Source: Lachnospiraceae bacterium G11 | GTDB taxonomy: Bacteria; Bacillota; Clostridia; Lachnospirales; Lachnospiraceae | DNA length: 64,000 nucleotides | Assembly (NCBI GenBank): GCA_900103495.1 | Contig: FMWZ01000016.1 | Location: 1-64,000, forward strand | Reading direction: 5' to 3' | Shown here: piece after piece, positions 53,812 through 62,173 of the stretch | How positions within the stretch are numbered: the stretch's first letter is position 1 | How the letters are laid out: every line of letters starts with the position of its first letter | Notes under the pieces: model-generated | Told to the model about the DNA's origin: nothing | The model's input: the letters and a program-made list of their open reading frames with translations, nothing else | Databases searched by the model: none | Made by a program: the position numbers and the translations under genes

Positions 53812-55029
53812 CTATCTCACAAGGACAGAGGGAGTGCTCTCCACCTGTTCCATCTGAGGCTTAACAATTACTTTCTTACTTCTTTGTAACGATTTAAAAT
53901 CGTTGATAACGCGCTTTGCAACTGCCTTTGTTGCCTCGTAGGTGCAGCTGGGCAAAAGCACGATAAACTGAGTATCGCTGTATCTTGCAGCAATATCTCC
54001 GACCCTTAATGTTCTCTTTAATGCCTTCTCAAGCTGACCCATGGCCTGCTTAATAAGGAATCTTGTCATGTGCTCGTTAGAATTATCGACTTCCTCCCCA
54101 AGCTCAGCAGTTAATAATAACACGTGTTCTGCTTCAGCAACTCGGGTCATCTTTCTGGCTTCAACACGGTAAATTTCCCTGAAAACAGGGTATCCGCAGA
54201 GATAGACGCCCTCCACATCTTCCTCTTCAGCCATATCGTCATAGATGTTCTCGATGTTCTCTACAACGGCACCTTTATTCATCTTCAGAAGTTCTTTTTC
54301 AACCTCTGCAAGTTTCTTTGTTCCTCTGACTCCCAAAGCATCCTGCAAAACCTTCTTGGCATTTTCAAAATTCTTGAGGGCCAGTTCATTCTTCTGCTGC
54401 CCGATTAAGGATTTGATAAGATCACAGTAAATCTGCTCATCTACATCATCAAATCTTAAAGCATGGGTACAGATATTCTCAACATCCGCAAATCTCTCAG
54501 CCTTCAGATACAGAGCGGCCAATCTCTTCACGGCGGTCAAATACATGGAGTGATAATATGTGGCAGAAGTAACCATCCAATGCTTATCCGCACAATTCTC
54601 CAGGAATTCGCCTCTATACATTTCCAAAGCATCCTCGAAGCCGCAGGTTGCTTCGTCAGCATCCTTTGAAGCCTTGGATCTCTTTACATTCTTCTCGAAT
54701 TCTTCAATATCAAGTACCGTCTCTACCTGAGGATTCCAGCTGTATGTACCGGAACCGGTTACAACAAAGGTTGTATCTCCGAAGTTCTTCTTCATAACTG
54801 CTCGAAGCCTGTACATCAGATTCTTGAGAGCTCCTGCAGGGTTCTCTGTCTCATCATCCTGCCAAAGCGCTCCGAACAGTTCCTGCACAGTTACAGGATG
54901 TTCCCTGTGAATAACCAGATAGGTTATCAGCTTCTTGAGCATGTCCGAGCGAAGCCCATCATCATCGAGACATACCCCTGAGTCGGTATCAATAATCGCA
55001 AAACTGCCTAAAGCACAAATTTTAATCAT
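53812..55029 (-). CDS. SARP/BTAD-family regulator with a degenerate GGDEF-like C-terminus
   Basis: A 405-aa protein. Residues 1-95 form an OmpR-like winged helix (LKKLITYLVIHREHPVTVQELFGALW ... LMYRLRAVM). Residues 100-245 form a BTAD helical-repeat domain (YRGEFLENCAD, RLAALYLKAERFADVENICTHAL). Residues 275-390 resemble a GGDEF cyclase fold, but the active-site motif reads RYSDTQFIVLLP, so it cannot make c-di-GMP and may bind a ligand. It is the probable activator at 47240-47273, 53287-53320 and 58225-58258. Confidence 0.87.
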   Translation of the reverse strand: MIKICALGSFAIIDTDSGVCLDDDGLRSDMLKKLITYLVIHREHPVTVQELFGALWQDDETENPAGALKNLMYRLRAVMKKNFGDTTFVVTGSGTYSWNPQVETVLDIEEFEKNVKRSKASKDADEATCGFEDALEMYRGEFLENCADKHWMVTSATYYHSMYLTAVKRLAALYLKAERFADVENICTHALRFDDVDEQIYCDLIKSLIGQQKNELALKNFENAKKVLQDALGVRGTKKLAEVEKELLKMNKGAVVENIENIYDDMAEEEDVEGVYLCGYPVFREIYRVEARKMTRVAEAEHVLLLTAELGEEVDNSNEHMTRFLIKQAMGQLEKALKRTLRVGDIAARYSDTQFIVLLPSCTYEATKAVAKRVINDFKSLQRSKKVIVKPQMEQVESTPSVLVR

Positions 55030-55074
55030 ATTCTACCCTTTACATCTTACGATGTACTATCCACACATGACAGT

Positions 55075-55578
55075 TTATTTTATCTTACTTAAAAGTTCCT
55101 TGTCAATCTTTCCCTCGGCAATAGTTTTGTCCACCCAAAGCTGTAAGCCGTCCACCGATGTGGCAATCTTGCGAAGTTCCTCCTTGATTGCTACGAAATC
55201 TTTTATTTCGTCCTCGGATATTTCTCCGTCCACAGTGATCTCGATAAGTCTTTCCTTTTCCTTGTTTACACTGTTAAGACCCGCAAGCATTTCAAGCACA
55301 ATCTGTGACAGGCCCTTCACCTCAAGAACAGGCATATTCTTCTGGCCTATGGGGCACTCATGCGTGCAGTAATAGTTACATAATTCAGGGGATTTGTAGG
55401 CAGATGCCATTGCAAGAATCTCATCGGGATGAGGAGTTGTCTTCTCACTCTCGATCTTCTCTATTCTATCTGAAGAAACGTATCCCATCTCCTCAGCAGC
55501 CTTATCTCTGGTGTAATCCATTGCTTCTCTGGCTAACTGATATACGTTTTTGTTCTCTTTAATTGATTTCTTTCCCAT
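55075..55578 (-). CDS. XRE-like helix-turn-helix protein with a Cys-x3-Cys-x3-Cys motif
   Basis: A 167-aa protein. Residues 10-60 resemble an XRE helix-turn-helix (VYQLAREAMDYTRDKAAEEMG ... HPDEILAMASAY). Immediately after comes CNYYCTHEC (C67, C71, C75), a candidate metal or redox site. The C-terminal half is predicted coiled coil/helical. ATG 55578 follows GGAGG by 5 bp. It lies 45 bp upstream of the SARP gene and probably co-regulates the fibre locus. Confidence 0.78.
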   Translation of the reverse strand: MGKKSIKENKNVYQLAREAMDYTRDKAAEEMGYVSSDRIEKIESEKTTPHPDEILAMASAYKSPELCNYYCTHECPIGQKNMPVLEVKGLSQIVLEMLAGLNSVNKEKERLIEITVDGEISEDEIKDFVAIKEELRKIATSVDGLQLWVDKTIAEGKIDKELLSKIK

Positions 55579-55651
55579 TTTTCCCTCCGGACTGATATTA
55601 ATTATCCTACCATAGCATATGGCAATAGTAAAGTAAGCCTGCACGCAAAAA

Positions 55652-55675
55652 AAGTCGAGCCATAAGGCTCGACTT
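55652..55675 (-). terminator. Terminator of the surface-protein operon
   Basis: 10-bp stem AAGTCGAGCC/GGCTCGACTT with a 4-nt loop; a T-run follows on the minus strand. Confidence 0.9.
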
Positions 55676-55690
55676 AATCTTCAGTCTCTA

Positions 55691-56713
55691 TTATTCCCCA
55701 TCTGAGTCAGATTTTCTGGGATTCTTCTTTGTGTATACATAGAAGCCAACTGCGATAGCCGCAATCAACACTCCCGTAAGAACCAGGTAAGGAAGATTGG
55801 TTGTCTGAGAAAGGTTTGCATCAAGAGGAGTTTCAGGTTCCTCGATGGTTGTTGTTGCTTCCTCAGGGCTCTCAGGAACCGATGCGGCAAGTGCTGTCTG
55901 ACCATTATCGATTTCTGTCAAAGCAGGTGCTTCTTCAGCTGCCGCAGGTGCTACTGCTGCAGGTGCTGCTCCACCGCCGCCGGCTGCTGCGGGAGCTGCA
56001 GCTCCGGGAACTGTTACTGACTCAACAGTTGTTACTGTGCCACCATCTGTGAGAAGTGTGCTCTCGGATGTAACTGCGTATCTGTCCTGAAGGACATATT
56101 CGAAAACAATAATATTGTTATCAGGATCCGCATCAAGTACAAGGTTTCTTGTTGCCTCTCCCTGGAGAACATAGAAGGCTCCTGCGCTTACGGGAATATT
56201 AGCAAGAGCGGTAAATGAAAGCTCGTCTCCTACGTTACCTCTGTTGAAAACAGGGGGATAAACGCTTGTCTCTGTTCCTTTGATAAGGAACTTAACCTGA
56301 TACTCTATTCCATCTATAAGTCTTCCGAACTGAGGAACATAGTCAGCATTCTTTGTGACTGTTCCTTCTACTGTCTCATTCCACTGCTGACGATAGTAGT
56401 AATCATCCTTTGCCTCAATGCCAATAGGAGCCGTAATCTGCGTACCAGGCTTAACCACAAGCTTGATAGCTTTATGGGTTGTGCTCTCAGCAGAAACAAC
56501 GCCTTCCTGATTTCCATAAATTGCTACGACATCGTCAAGATCTGTAAATGAACCAACGTTTCCGGGATGGAAGGTAACTGTATATGTCTTGCCTGTGTAC
56601 GCATCTGCGTTCTCAAGATCAGTTGCCTGCACCGTCATACCGGCTACCATTGTGAATGCCAAAGCTGTGGCAACCGTAATGGAAATTCTGGTTAAAAGTC
56701 TTTTAATTCTCAT
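55691..56713 (-). CDS. Membrane-anchored surface protein with Ala/Gly/Pro-rich stalk
   Basis: A 340-aa exported protein: signal peptide (about 1-30), a beta-rich outer domain (TYTVTFHPGNVGSFTD ...), a low-complexity Ala/Gly/Pro and Glu/Thr stalk (about 235-300), a C-terminal helix (about 308-328) and a basic tail (TKKNPRKSDSD). The C-terminal architecture resembles a cell-wall sorting signal, but no clear LPXTG/QTGD motif precedes the helix (SQTTNLPY), so it may simply be membrane-anchored. It overlaps the preceding gene by 11 bp. Confidence 0.75.
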   Translation of the reverse strand: MRIKRLLTRISITVATALAFTMVAGMTVQATDLENADAYTGKTYTVTFHPGNVGSFTDLDDVVAIYGNQEGVVSAESTTHKAIKLVVKPGTQITAPIGIEAKDDYYYRQQWNETVEGTVTKNADYVPQFGRLIDGIEYQVKFLIKGTETSVYPPVFNRGNVGDELSFTALANIPVSAGAFYVLQGEATRNLVLDADPDNNIIVFEYVLQDRYAVTSESTLLTDGGTVTTVESVTVPGAAAPAAAGGGGAAPAAVAPAAAEEAPALTEIDNGQTALAASVPESPEEATTTIEEPETPLDANLSQTTNLPYLVLTGVLIAAIAVGFYVYTKKNPRKSDSDGE

Positions 56714-57446
56714 TGTTTCCGGCCGCCTTTCTTCTTAATCCTATAATAACCATTACTACACCGGCAAGAATCACAACTGCTCCCGCCCACCAGATGAATG
56801 TATCACCGGTCTGAGCTGCAAGTGCAACCTTCTGATCAAAGATCTTAAGGTATTTGGTCTCGCCTGACTTGGTTACTACTTTATATACGGTATAAGGACC
56901 TGTAGGATCTTCATATCCTGCACTGAAAGCAAAATCGATCTGACCAAGGGCAGCGGCATATCCTGCTTTGTTAACACCCTCTCCGTCAAGGCCTATTGTA
57001 AGGACCACATCTGTTGAAGTTCCTTTTGCAAGAGTTCCGATAAGAATCTTGTCATTAAGGCTTGCATTAATGTCCTTAAGACCCTCTGTACTTCCTGTTC
57101 CGGCTGCTGTATAACCACCGGCTGCGGAATCATAGATAACAGTGCTGCCTGCAGTAAGCTTAACGTTGTAGCCTGCTCCGGAACCACCATTGGATTCCTC
57201 TAAAGCTTTAACAACATCAGTGCTCATGTAGAAATCAGCAGTGTTGTTATTATCATTCTTTACTTGGATGGTAAGTGACTTGGTCTCACCGGGAGCCATT
57301 CCGTTGAAAGTGCTTCCTACGGAACTGGGTGTGTTAAGTTTTCCGTCCGCTCCAAATGTTACTGTAGAGTCTGCTGCTTTTACCGGCATAACACATGTTA
57401 TGGCAAGTAATACTGCAGCTCCTAAAATGCATATTTGCTTTTTCAT
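56703..57446 (-). CDS. Sortase-anchored surface protein (QTGD sorting signal)
   Basis: A 247-aa protein with a signal peptide (about 1-27), a beta-sandwich of DUF916-like character (FNGMAPGETKSLTIQVKND) and a full sorting signal at the C-terminus: AAQTGD, a hydrophobic helix and the basic tail LRRK. It is the clearest sortase substrate in the window, and the sortase fused to a signal peptidase at 44532-45836 is the only sortase. ATG 57446 follows GAGGA by 5 bp. Confidence 0.8.
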   Translation of the reverse strand: MKKQICILGAAVLLAITCVMPVKAADSTVTFGADGKLNTPSSVGSTFNGMAPGETKSLTIQVKNDNNNTADFYMSTDVVKALEESNGGSGAGYNVKLTAGSTVIYDSAAGGYTAAGTGSTEGLKDINASLNDKILIGTLAKGTSTDVVLTIGLDGEGVNKAGYAAALGQIDFAFSAGYEDPTGPYTVYKVVTKSGETKYLKIFDQKVALAAQTGDTFIWWAGAVVILAGVVMVIIGLRRKAAGNNEN

Positions 57447-57485
57447 ATAGGTCCTCATTTCTGTCTGTATTTTAGAAATGTTTGT

Positions 57486-58163
57486 TTACTCTTCAATGCT
57501 TGTAATAATGCCCGTTTCTTCATCTATAACAGGATATGCACCCCACTCAGCAAACATAGCCTGAGTTGAAATCTTAGAATCTGCTGTTGCCTGAACAGCA
57601 CATACTGTGATGTTTACATTAATAGCCTTGTCTGTGTAGGAGTTATCCATATCGGCGTCAAAAGAAATCTTGTCAATGAAAGGTGTTGAATACTTGCCTT
57701 CAGCTTCTTTCGTCAACTTCCTGGTATAGTAAAGAACAACCTGCTCACTGTCAGCACTCTGAACAAACCAACCGTTGATTACCTGGCCAACTATCGATGC
57801 ATTAAGTTCCTTGCCATCAATGTACAATCTTACTTTGCCTGCATCAAGTACATCCTTAAAGTCACCGTCCCACTGCTTATCGATGATTACTCTTGTGTAG
57901 ATGTCATAAGCCTGAGTAGCGAGAGCATTCTCAACAACATACTTTTTAAGTTCAACTTCCTGTCCGGGCATAGCAACCTCAGGAATTGTCTCTCTCTCTT
58001 CCTCTCCGGGAGCCGCTGCCAAAGCAACCTGCATATCATTTAATGTAATTGTTGCTTCACCGGGGTTCTCTGACTCGGTATTAAAGCTTGCAAATGTTGT
58101 TCCTATTGCTGCTGCAAGTACCAAAGCTGCTGCAATTACTGCGAGAACTATCTTCTTTTTCAC
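57486..58163 (-). CDS. TasA-like surface protein with SipW-type signal peptide
   Basis: A 225-aa exported protein. The start is GTG 58163 (VKKKIVL), because GGAGA lies 6 bp upstream. The signal ends in AAAIGTTFASFNTES, the SipW-cognate pattern, and the mature part contains TASA-type strands (ATITLNDMQVALAA ... AINVNITVCAVQA). It is first in a three-gene operon with the QTGD protein and the anchored stalk protein, and is driven by the SARP-type promoter at 58225-58258. Confidence 0.83.
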   Translation of the reverse strand: MKKKIVLAVIAAALVLAAAIGTTFASFNTESENPGEATITLNDMQVALAAAPGEEERETIPEVAMPGQEVELKKYVVENALATQAYDIYTRVIIDKQWDGDFKDVLDAGKVRLYIDGKELNASIVGQVINGWFVQSADSEQVVLYYTRKLTKEAEGKYSTPFIDKISFDADMDNSYTDKAINVNITVCAVQATADSKISTQAMFAEWGAYPVIDEETGIITSIEE

Positions 58164-58224
58164 GCCATTTCTCCAATCTATAAGCTGTGTATGTTCACAC
58201 AATTTCTACATCATAACTGTCATC

Positions 58225-58258
58225 ATTATATGTATTGTTTGTCACACGGCAGTCACAC
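58225..58258 (-). promoter_or_regulatory. SARP-type promoter of the TasA-like/QTGD operon
   Basis: Minus strand: GTGTGAC (58252-58258), 4 bp, GTGTGAC (58241-58247), 10 bp, -10 TATAAT (58225-58230). Both repeats are preceded by CC, so the identity extends to 9 bp (CCGTGTGAC). Confidence 0.82.
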
Positions 58259-58286
58259 GGCTGAAAAAAATCCAATGCAATAAAAA

Positions 58287-58308
58287 AAACTCGGTATTAC
58301 CCGAGTTT
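58287..58308 (-). terminator. Terminator of the clpX-to-rsmF gene run
   Basis: Stem AAACTCGG/CCGAGTTT overlapping the rRNA methyltransferase stop codon; an eight-T run follows on the minus strand. Confidence 0.88.
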
Positions 58309-59637
58309 CTTTCTGAGTCCTTTTGGATAATGATTCTTGACAGTTCCTGCCCCGGCCTTTCCCCAGCCAAGGCTCATGCCGCATACGCACACAAGGCCCC
58401 AGCCCTTAAAATCAGGATTGCAGTTCACCGTAAGCCCTTCAATATATGAGGTTGCTTCATTAATGTCCACATCGAAGTATCTGACCACATCCGAAGGGGC
58501 CAAGGCCAACGCCAATGCGTGCTCCGGCTCAAACCTGTTCTTCTTAAAGCTTCCGAGAGCCAGGCCCGGTCTAAGAACCTTAAGTCCCGAAAGGGAAGGG
58601 CAATCATCAGGCAAAAGATAAAGCATATCCTTGTATGCGCAGAAGTTTCCCTCCTTAATCTTCTTATATATATCGGAAGAGCTCTTTATGGTGTCCTCTA
58701 TGAACTCCCCAAAGCTTGTTGAATCAAGCTTTAATTTCTGTAGGGTTCCCTTTTCATAGCCACCCTTGGGAACGGAGGTCACAGCCTCTCCATTCTTCAC
58801 AAATACCGCCACAAAATGGCCTTCTCCCTCAACTTTGTGAGGCAGCATTCTCTCTGAGGACAGAAGCTTCATATCCTCATATTCATTCACAAACCACTCT
58901 GCGTTTCCCTCATTCTCTCCATACTCAAAGGTACAGGTGGAATAAACCAGTCTGCCCCCGGGGCAAAGCATACGGTACGCCTCCTTTAGAATCTGCCTCT
59001 GTCTTTCGATGCAGGTTTCAACATTGGCAACACTCCACTCATCGATTGCCTCCGGATGCTTTCTGAACATTCCCTCTCCCGAACAGGGGGCGTCCACAAG
59101 AATTCTTTCAAAAAAACCTTCAAATCTCTCAGCCAAAGCATCAGGCATCTCACTTACGGTAAGGGCATTAACTATTCCCATTCTCTCCATGTTCTCTGAA
59201 AGAATCTTTGCCCTTGTGGGAATTGGCTCATTTGAAATGAGGATACCTTCCCCTTTCAAAAGGGCGCCTATCTGGGTAGACTTTCCTCCGGGAGCAGCAC
59301 AAAGATCGAGAACATGCATGCCTGGCTTCACGTCAAGTAAGGTTACGGGTTTCATGGCACTGGCTTCCTGAATATAGTAAGCCCCCGCCTCATGGAAAGG
59401 GTGCTTGCCGGGCGCATCTTCTTCCTCATAATAGAATCCCTCTTTGCACCAGGGGATTTCCGTCAAGGAAAAAGGAAGTTCCGCCGCCGAAACTTCCTTA
59501 CCGTTCACTTTTTTCAAGGGGTTCAGTCTAAGGGAACGGCGGGCTTTTGCCTCGTAAGAGGCATAAAAAGCTTCCCATTCTTCCTTAAAGAACTCCTTCA
59601 TTCTATCAACATACTCTTCAGGTAAATTGTTCATCAT
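58297..59637 (-). CDS. rRNA m5C methyltransferase, RsmF/NOL1-NOP2-Sun family
   Basis: A 446-aa protein with the SAM site VLDLCAAPGGKST, the first catalytic Cys in VDAPCSGEGMFRK and the nucleophile Cys in YSTCTFEYGENE. The C-terminal region (about 290-446) is the RsmF-type PUA-like extension rather than an RsmB one. It makes 5-methylcytosine in 16S rRNA. It starts 10 bp after the aldose-epimerase gene, and its stop lies in the terminator. Confidence 0.9.
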   Translation of the reverse strand: MMNNLPEEYVDRMKEFFKEEWEAFYASYEAKARRSLRLNPLKKVNGKEVSAAELPFSLTEIPWCKEGFYYEEEDAPGKHPFHEAGAYYIQEASAMKPVTLLDVKPGMHVLDLCAAPGGKSTQIGALLKGEGILISNEPIPTRAKILSENMERMGIVNALTVSEMPDALAERFEGFFERILVDAPCSGEGMFRKHPEAIDEWSVANVETCIERQRQILKEAYRMLCPGGRLVYSTCTFEYGENEGNAEWFVNEYEDMKLLSSERMLPHKVEGEGHFVAVFVKNGEAVTSVPKGGYEKGTLQKLKLDSTSFGEFIEDTIKSSSDIYKKIKEGNFCAYKDMLYLLPDDCPSLSGLKVLRPGLALGSFKKNRFEPEHALALALAPSDVVRYFDVDINEATSYIEGLTVNCNPDFKGWGLVCVCGMSLGWGKAGAGTVKNHYPKGLRKKLG

Positions 59638-59647
59638 TTATCCTTTA

Positions 59648-60526
59648 TCAGATCTCAATGGTGTAGAAAGTCTTAAACTCTCCGTCCTTCTCCAGGCGAT
59701 TTACGAACTCTCTGTTCTCCAAAACTCCGTCCGCATCCAGGCTGTCACATCGTCCAATCCAGGGCTCGATGCAAACGAATGGAGTATCGGGACCCGGTGC
59801 TGACCACACTCCGTATACAGGAGCCTCCATGGTTACGGTAACATAGGGTTTCTTGTCCGCCCCCGCTATGGAAACCTTACTGATATCCTGGTTCTCCATA
59901 ATAAGAGCATCACCGTCAAACAGATTATCACTTATGGGAAGGTATCCATCCTTAAGTTCAAAAACCGTATTTTTCTCATTTACAAGGCCCTGCTCCAAAT
60001 CCACGCCACGGCTTACAATCTCATCCTTGTCATGGAAGATAACGAAGCAGTCCCTTCTCTTCTCATTCTCATTAAGAGGGCAAACGAATCCGGGATGAAC
60101 TCCAAGCATGAAGAGCATCTCTTCTCCGGTCTCATTCTTCACAGTAAAGTCGGCCCTGATTGTTCTTCCGTTAATGGCAAAAGTTATATCAAGATTAAAC
60201 TTAAAAGGGTATACCTTCAAGGTCTCAGAACTATCCTTCAAATTGAAAGTCACACTATCCTTGGTCTGCTCCCTCACCTCAAACACTGAGTTTGAAGCGA
60301 ATCCATGGATTGGCATGTCGTATGTCACGCCCTTATAGCTGTATTTCTTGTTGATGCAGCGTCCTATGAAGGGGAAAAGTACAGGCGAGCACTTTCCCCA
60401 AAACTTGGTATCTCTGCCCCACATATAATCCTTGCCGGTCTTCTTATCCACCAAAGAAACCATCTGAGCTCCCAGCTCATCGATTCCTACACTGATTTCA
60501 TCGTTTTCAAGTTTAATTACTGCCAT
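59648..60526 (-). CDS. Aldose 1-epimerase family protein (LacX-like)
   Basis: A 292-aa beta-sandwich mutarotase relative. Family marks are ELGAQMVSLVDKKTGKDYMWGRD, the catalytic-type His in IHGFASNSVF and VHPGFVCPL, and a distal Glu in ICIEPWIGRCD. It interconverts sugar anomers; the LacX/YeaD-like subgroup may act on phosphorylated sugars. It lies 14 bp after the VanZ-like gene. Confidence 0.87.
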   Translation of the reverse strand: MAVIKLENDEISVGIDELGAQMVSLVDKKTGKDYMWGRDTKFWGKCSPVLFPFIGRCINKKYSYKGVTYDMPIHGFASNSVFEVREQTKDSVTFNLKDSSETLKVYPFKFNLDITFAINGRTIRADFTVKNETGEEMLFMLGVHPGFVCPLNENEKRRDCFVIFHDKDEIVSRGVDLEQGLVNEKNTVFELKDGYLPISDNLFDGDALIMENQDISKVSIAGADKKPYVTVTMEAPVYGVWSAPGPDTPFVCIEPWIGRCDSLDADGVLENREFVNRLEKDGEFKTFYTIEI

Positions 60527-60540
60527 TTCCTGTTCCCCAT

Positions 60541-61014
60541 TCAGTTTTTATTTATTGCTCTGTAAAGCAATTCCCCGATTTTGTAGAGGATATATCCCAC
60601 TATTACACCCAGGGTGTTAAGAATCAAATCATCAACATCGAAAGCTCCAACACCCAAAACCAGCTGCAAAGTCTCCACAGCCATGGAAACCAAAAAGCCT
60701 ATGGCGGTTATGAGAAATACGCTGTGTTTCTTTCTCCAGGCAAAGGGAAGAAGAATACCCAAAGGTGTCAGAATAAACAGGTTGCCAAAAAGATTGGCAA
60801 AGCTGTTTAATGATGACCTGTATCTTATGTACATCTTGATGGTTTTGAAGGGAATAAAATTGGCGCTTGAAAGGCCAAAAGTGATTATGCTCTTATCCCA
60901 TAACCTTAAGATATGATAAAACTCTGTAAGCGGATATCTGAATACCAGTATTTTTGCTGCGATAATCAGATATATCCAAAACAGAAGATAGAAAACTTTA
61001 TTCCTTGTGTTCAT
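60541..61014 (-). CDS. VanZ-like membrane protein
   Basis: A 157-aa protein with four or five transmembrane helices and the VanZ-family core: NFIPFKTI in the outer loop, NLFGNLFILTPLGILLPFAW in the second helix region and ETLQLVLGVGAFDVDDLILN. VanZ relatives confer low-level teicoplanin resistance in VanA clusters, but most chromosomal copies are of unknown role. It overlaps the upstream permease gene by 17 bp. Confidence 0.88.
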   Translation of the reverse strand: MNTRNKVFYLLFWIYLIIAAKILVFRYPLTEFYHILRLWDKSIITFGLSSANFIPFKTIKMYIRYRSSLNSFANLFGNLFILTPLGILLPFAWRKKHSVFLITAIGFLVSMAVETLQLVLGVGAFDVDDLILNTLGVIVGYILYKIGELLYRAINKN

Positions 61015-62173
61015 GATCGGTCCTATCTATATCGGCCATATCTTCATCGGTAAGACGTCTGAAGTTATTGATTCCGTTAATCAGAATCTTGGCGCTGTTG
61101 ATGGTAGTATCGAAGATTCCCTCCTGGTACATGGTATAAACCACGATTCCAACGGGGATTGCAAGGAGCATTCCGGGCACTCCGTCAACCTGGAATCCCA
61201 CAAATAAGAGAATGACTGTAACAAAAGTAGGTAACCCCACTGAGTCTCCCACAACCTTGGGCTGTATGAGCTGCCTGAACAGCTGACTCACACCCCAAAG
61301 CACAAGAAGCCCGATTGCCATCTTATAATCGTTTCTTACAAAGGAAACGATACTCCAGGGAACCAGAGCCGTACCTGTGCCAAGAATGGGCAAAAGGTCA
61401 AGAATTGCAATACCCAAAGCAATAATCCACACATACTCTACCCTCATTATTACCAGTCCTGCGGCAATTATGAGAAATACCCAAAACTCAATGATGAGCT
61501 GCGCCTTTATATAGCCTCCGATGGATCTGGAGAGGCTTCGTTTTACCATGTTATATCTTATGTTTATTGCCTTAGGCATGTTCTTGTCGAACCATTCCCC
61601 AAGTATCTTCTTGTCTGCCACAAAGAAGTAGGAGGAAATAAGGCAAAAGATAATTCCTATTATCACAGCAGGCAGCTGCTTTGCGAAATTTCCTATGGCT
61701 GTGATTGTGGGCGAAGTTGCTGTAGAAACGATTTCCGAGAACAGTTCGTCCATATATGTGCTGATATTAACAGGGTTAAGCTTCGAACGTACAGGAAAGC
61801 CCTTAAATATCTTCGAGAACCAGTTTCCTGCTTCCGTCACATCACTTTCAAGCCTTGTCCAAAGTTCCGGGAATTCCTCCACGAAACCGATACCCTGCTC
61901 AATGAGAATGGATATGACGAAGTACAGAAACAATACCACTAGCGCAAGAACCGCAACAATAACGAAAACCGTACCTGCTTTTCTCTTTATCTTCAGCTTT
62001 TCCTCAAAGAACTTAACAATAGGTGAGGCTATGGCGCCGATAAGTGCACCTATCACAAAGGGAAGGAAAAACACAAGTATCTTCGGTAATGCGAATATTA
62101 CCAAGAGTAACATTACCAAAGCCAATATCAAATTCAATGATACCTTCAAGTACTTCTTGAATGAATCGCTCAT
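60998..62173 (-). CDS. AI-2E family permease
   Basis: A 391-aa membrane protein with about eight helices, a long first outer loop and the family segment LPILGTGTALVPWSIVSF, followed by PKVVGDSVGLPTF. The family includes small-molecule and ion exporters; autoinducer export is known for only a few members, so the substrate here is open. Its ATG overlaps the EngB stop by one base (TAATG). Confidence 0.88.
   Translation of the reverse strand: MSDSFKKYLKVSLNLILALVMLLLVIFALPKILVFFLPFVIGALIGAIASPIVKFFEEKLKIKRKAGTVFVIVAVLALVVLFLYFVISILIEQGIGFVEEFPELWTRLESDVTEAGNWFSKIFKGFPVRSKLNPVNISTYMDELFSEIVSTATSPTITAIGNFAKQLPAVIIGIIFCLISSYFFVADKKILGEWFDKNMPKAINIRYNMVKRSLSRSIGGYIKAQLIIEFWVFLIIAAGLVIMRVEYVWIIALGIAILDLLPILGTGTALVPWSIVSFVRNDYKMAIGLLVLWGVSQLFRQLIQPKVVGDSVGLPTFVTVILLFVGFQVDGVPGMLLAIPVGIVVYTMYQEGIFDTTINSAKILINGINNFRRLTDEDMADIDRTDHEHKE

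Noticed and set aside
55691-56713. Cell-wall sorting signal in the stalk protein
   Set aside because: The helix and basic tail are present, but the preceding SQTTNLPY is not a recognisable sortase motif, so I call it membrane-anchored only.
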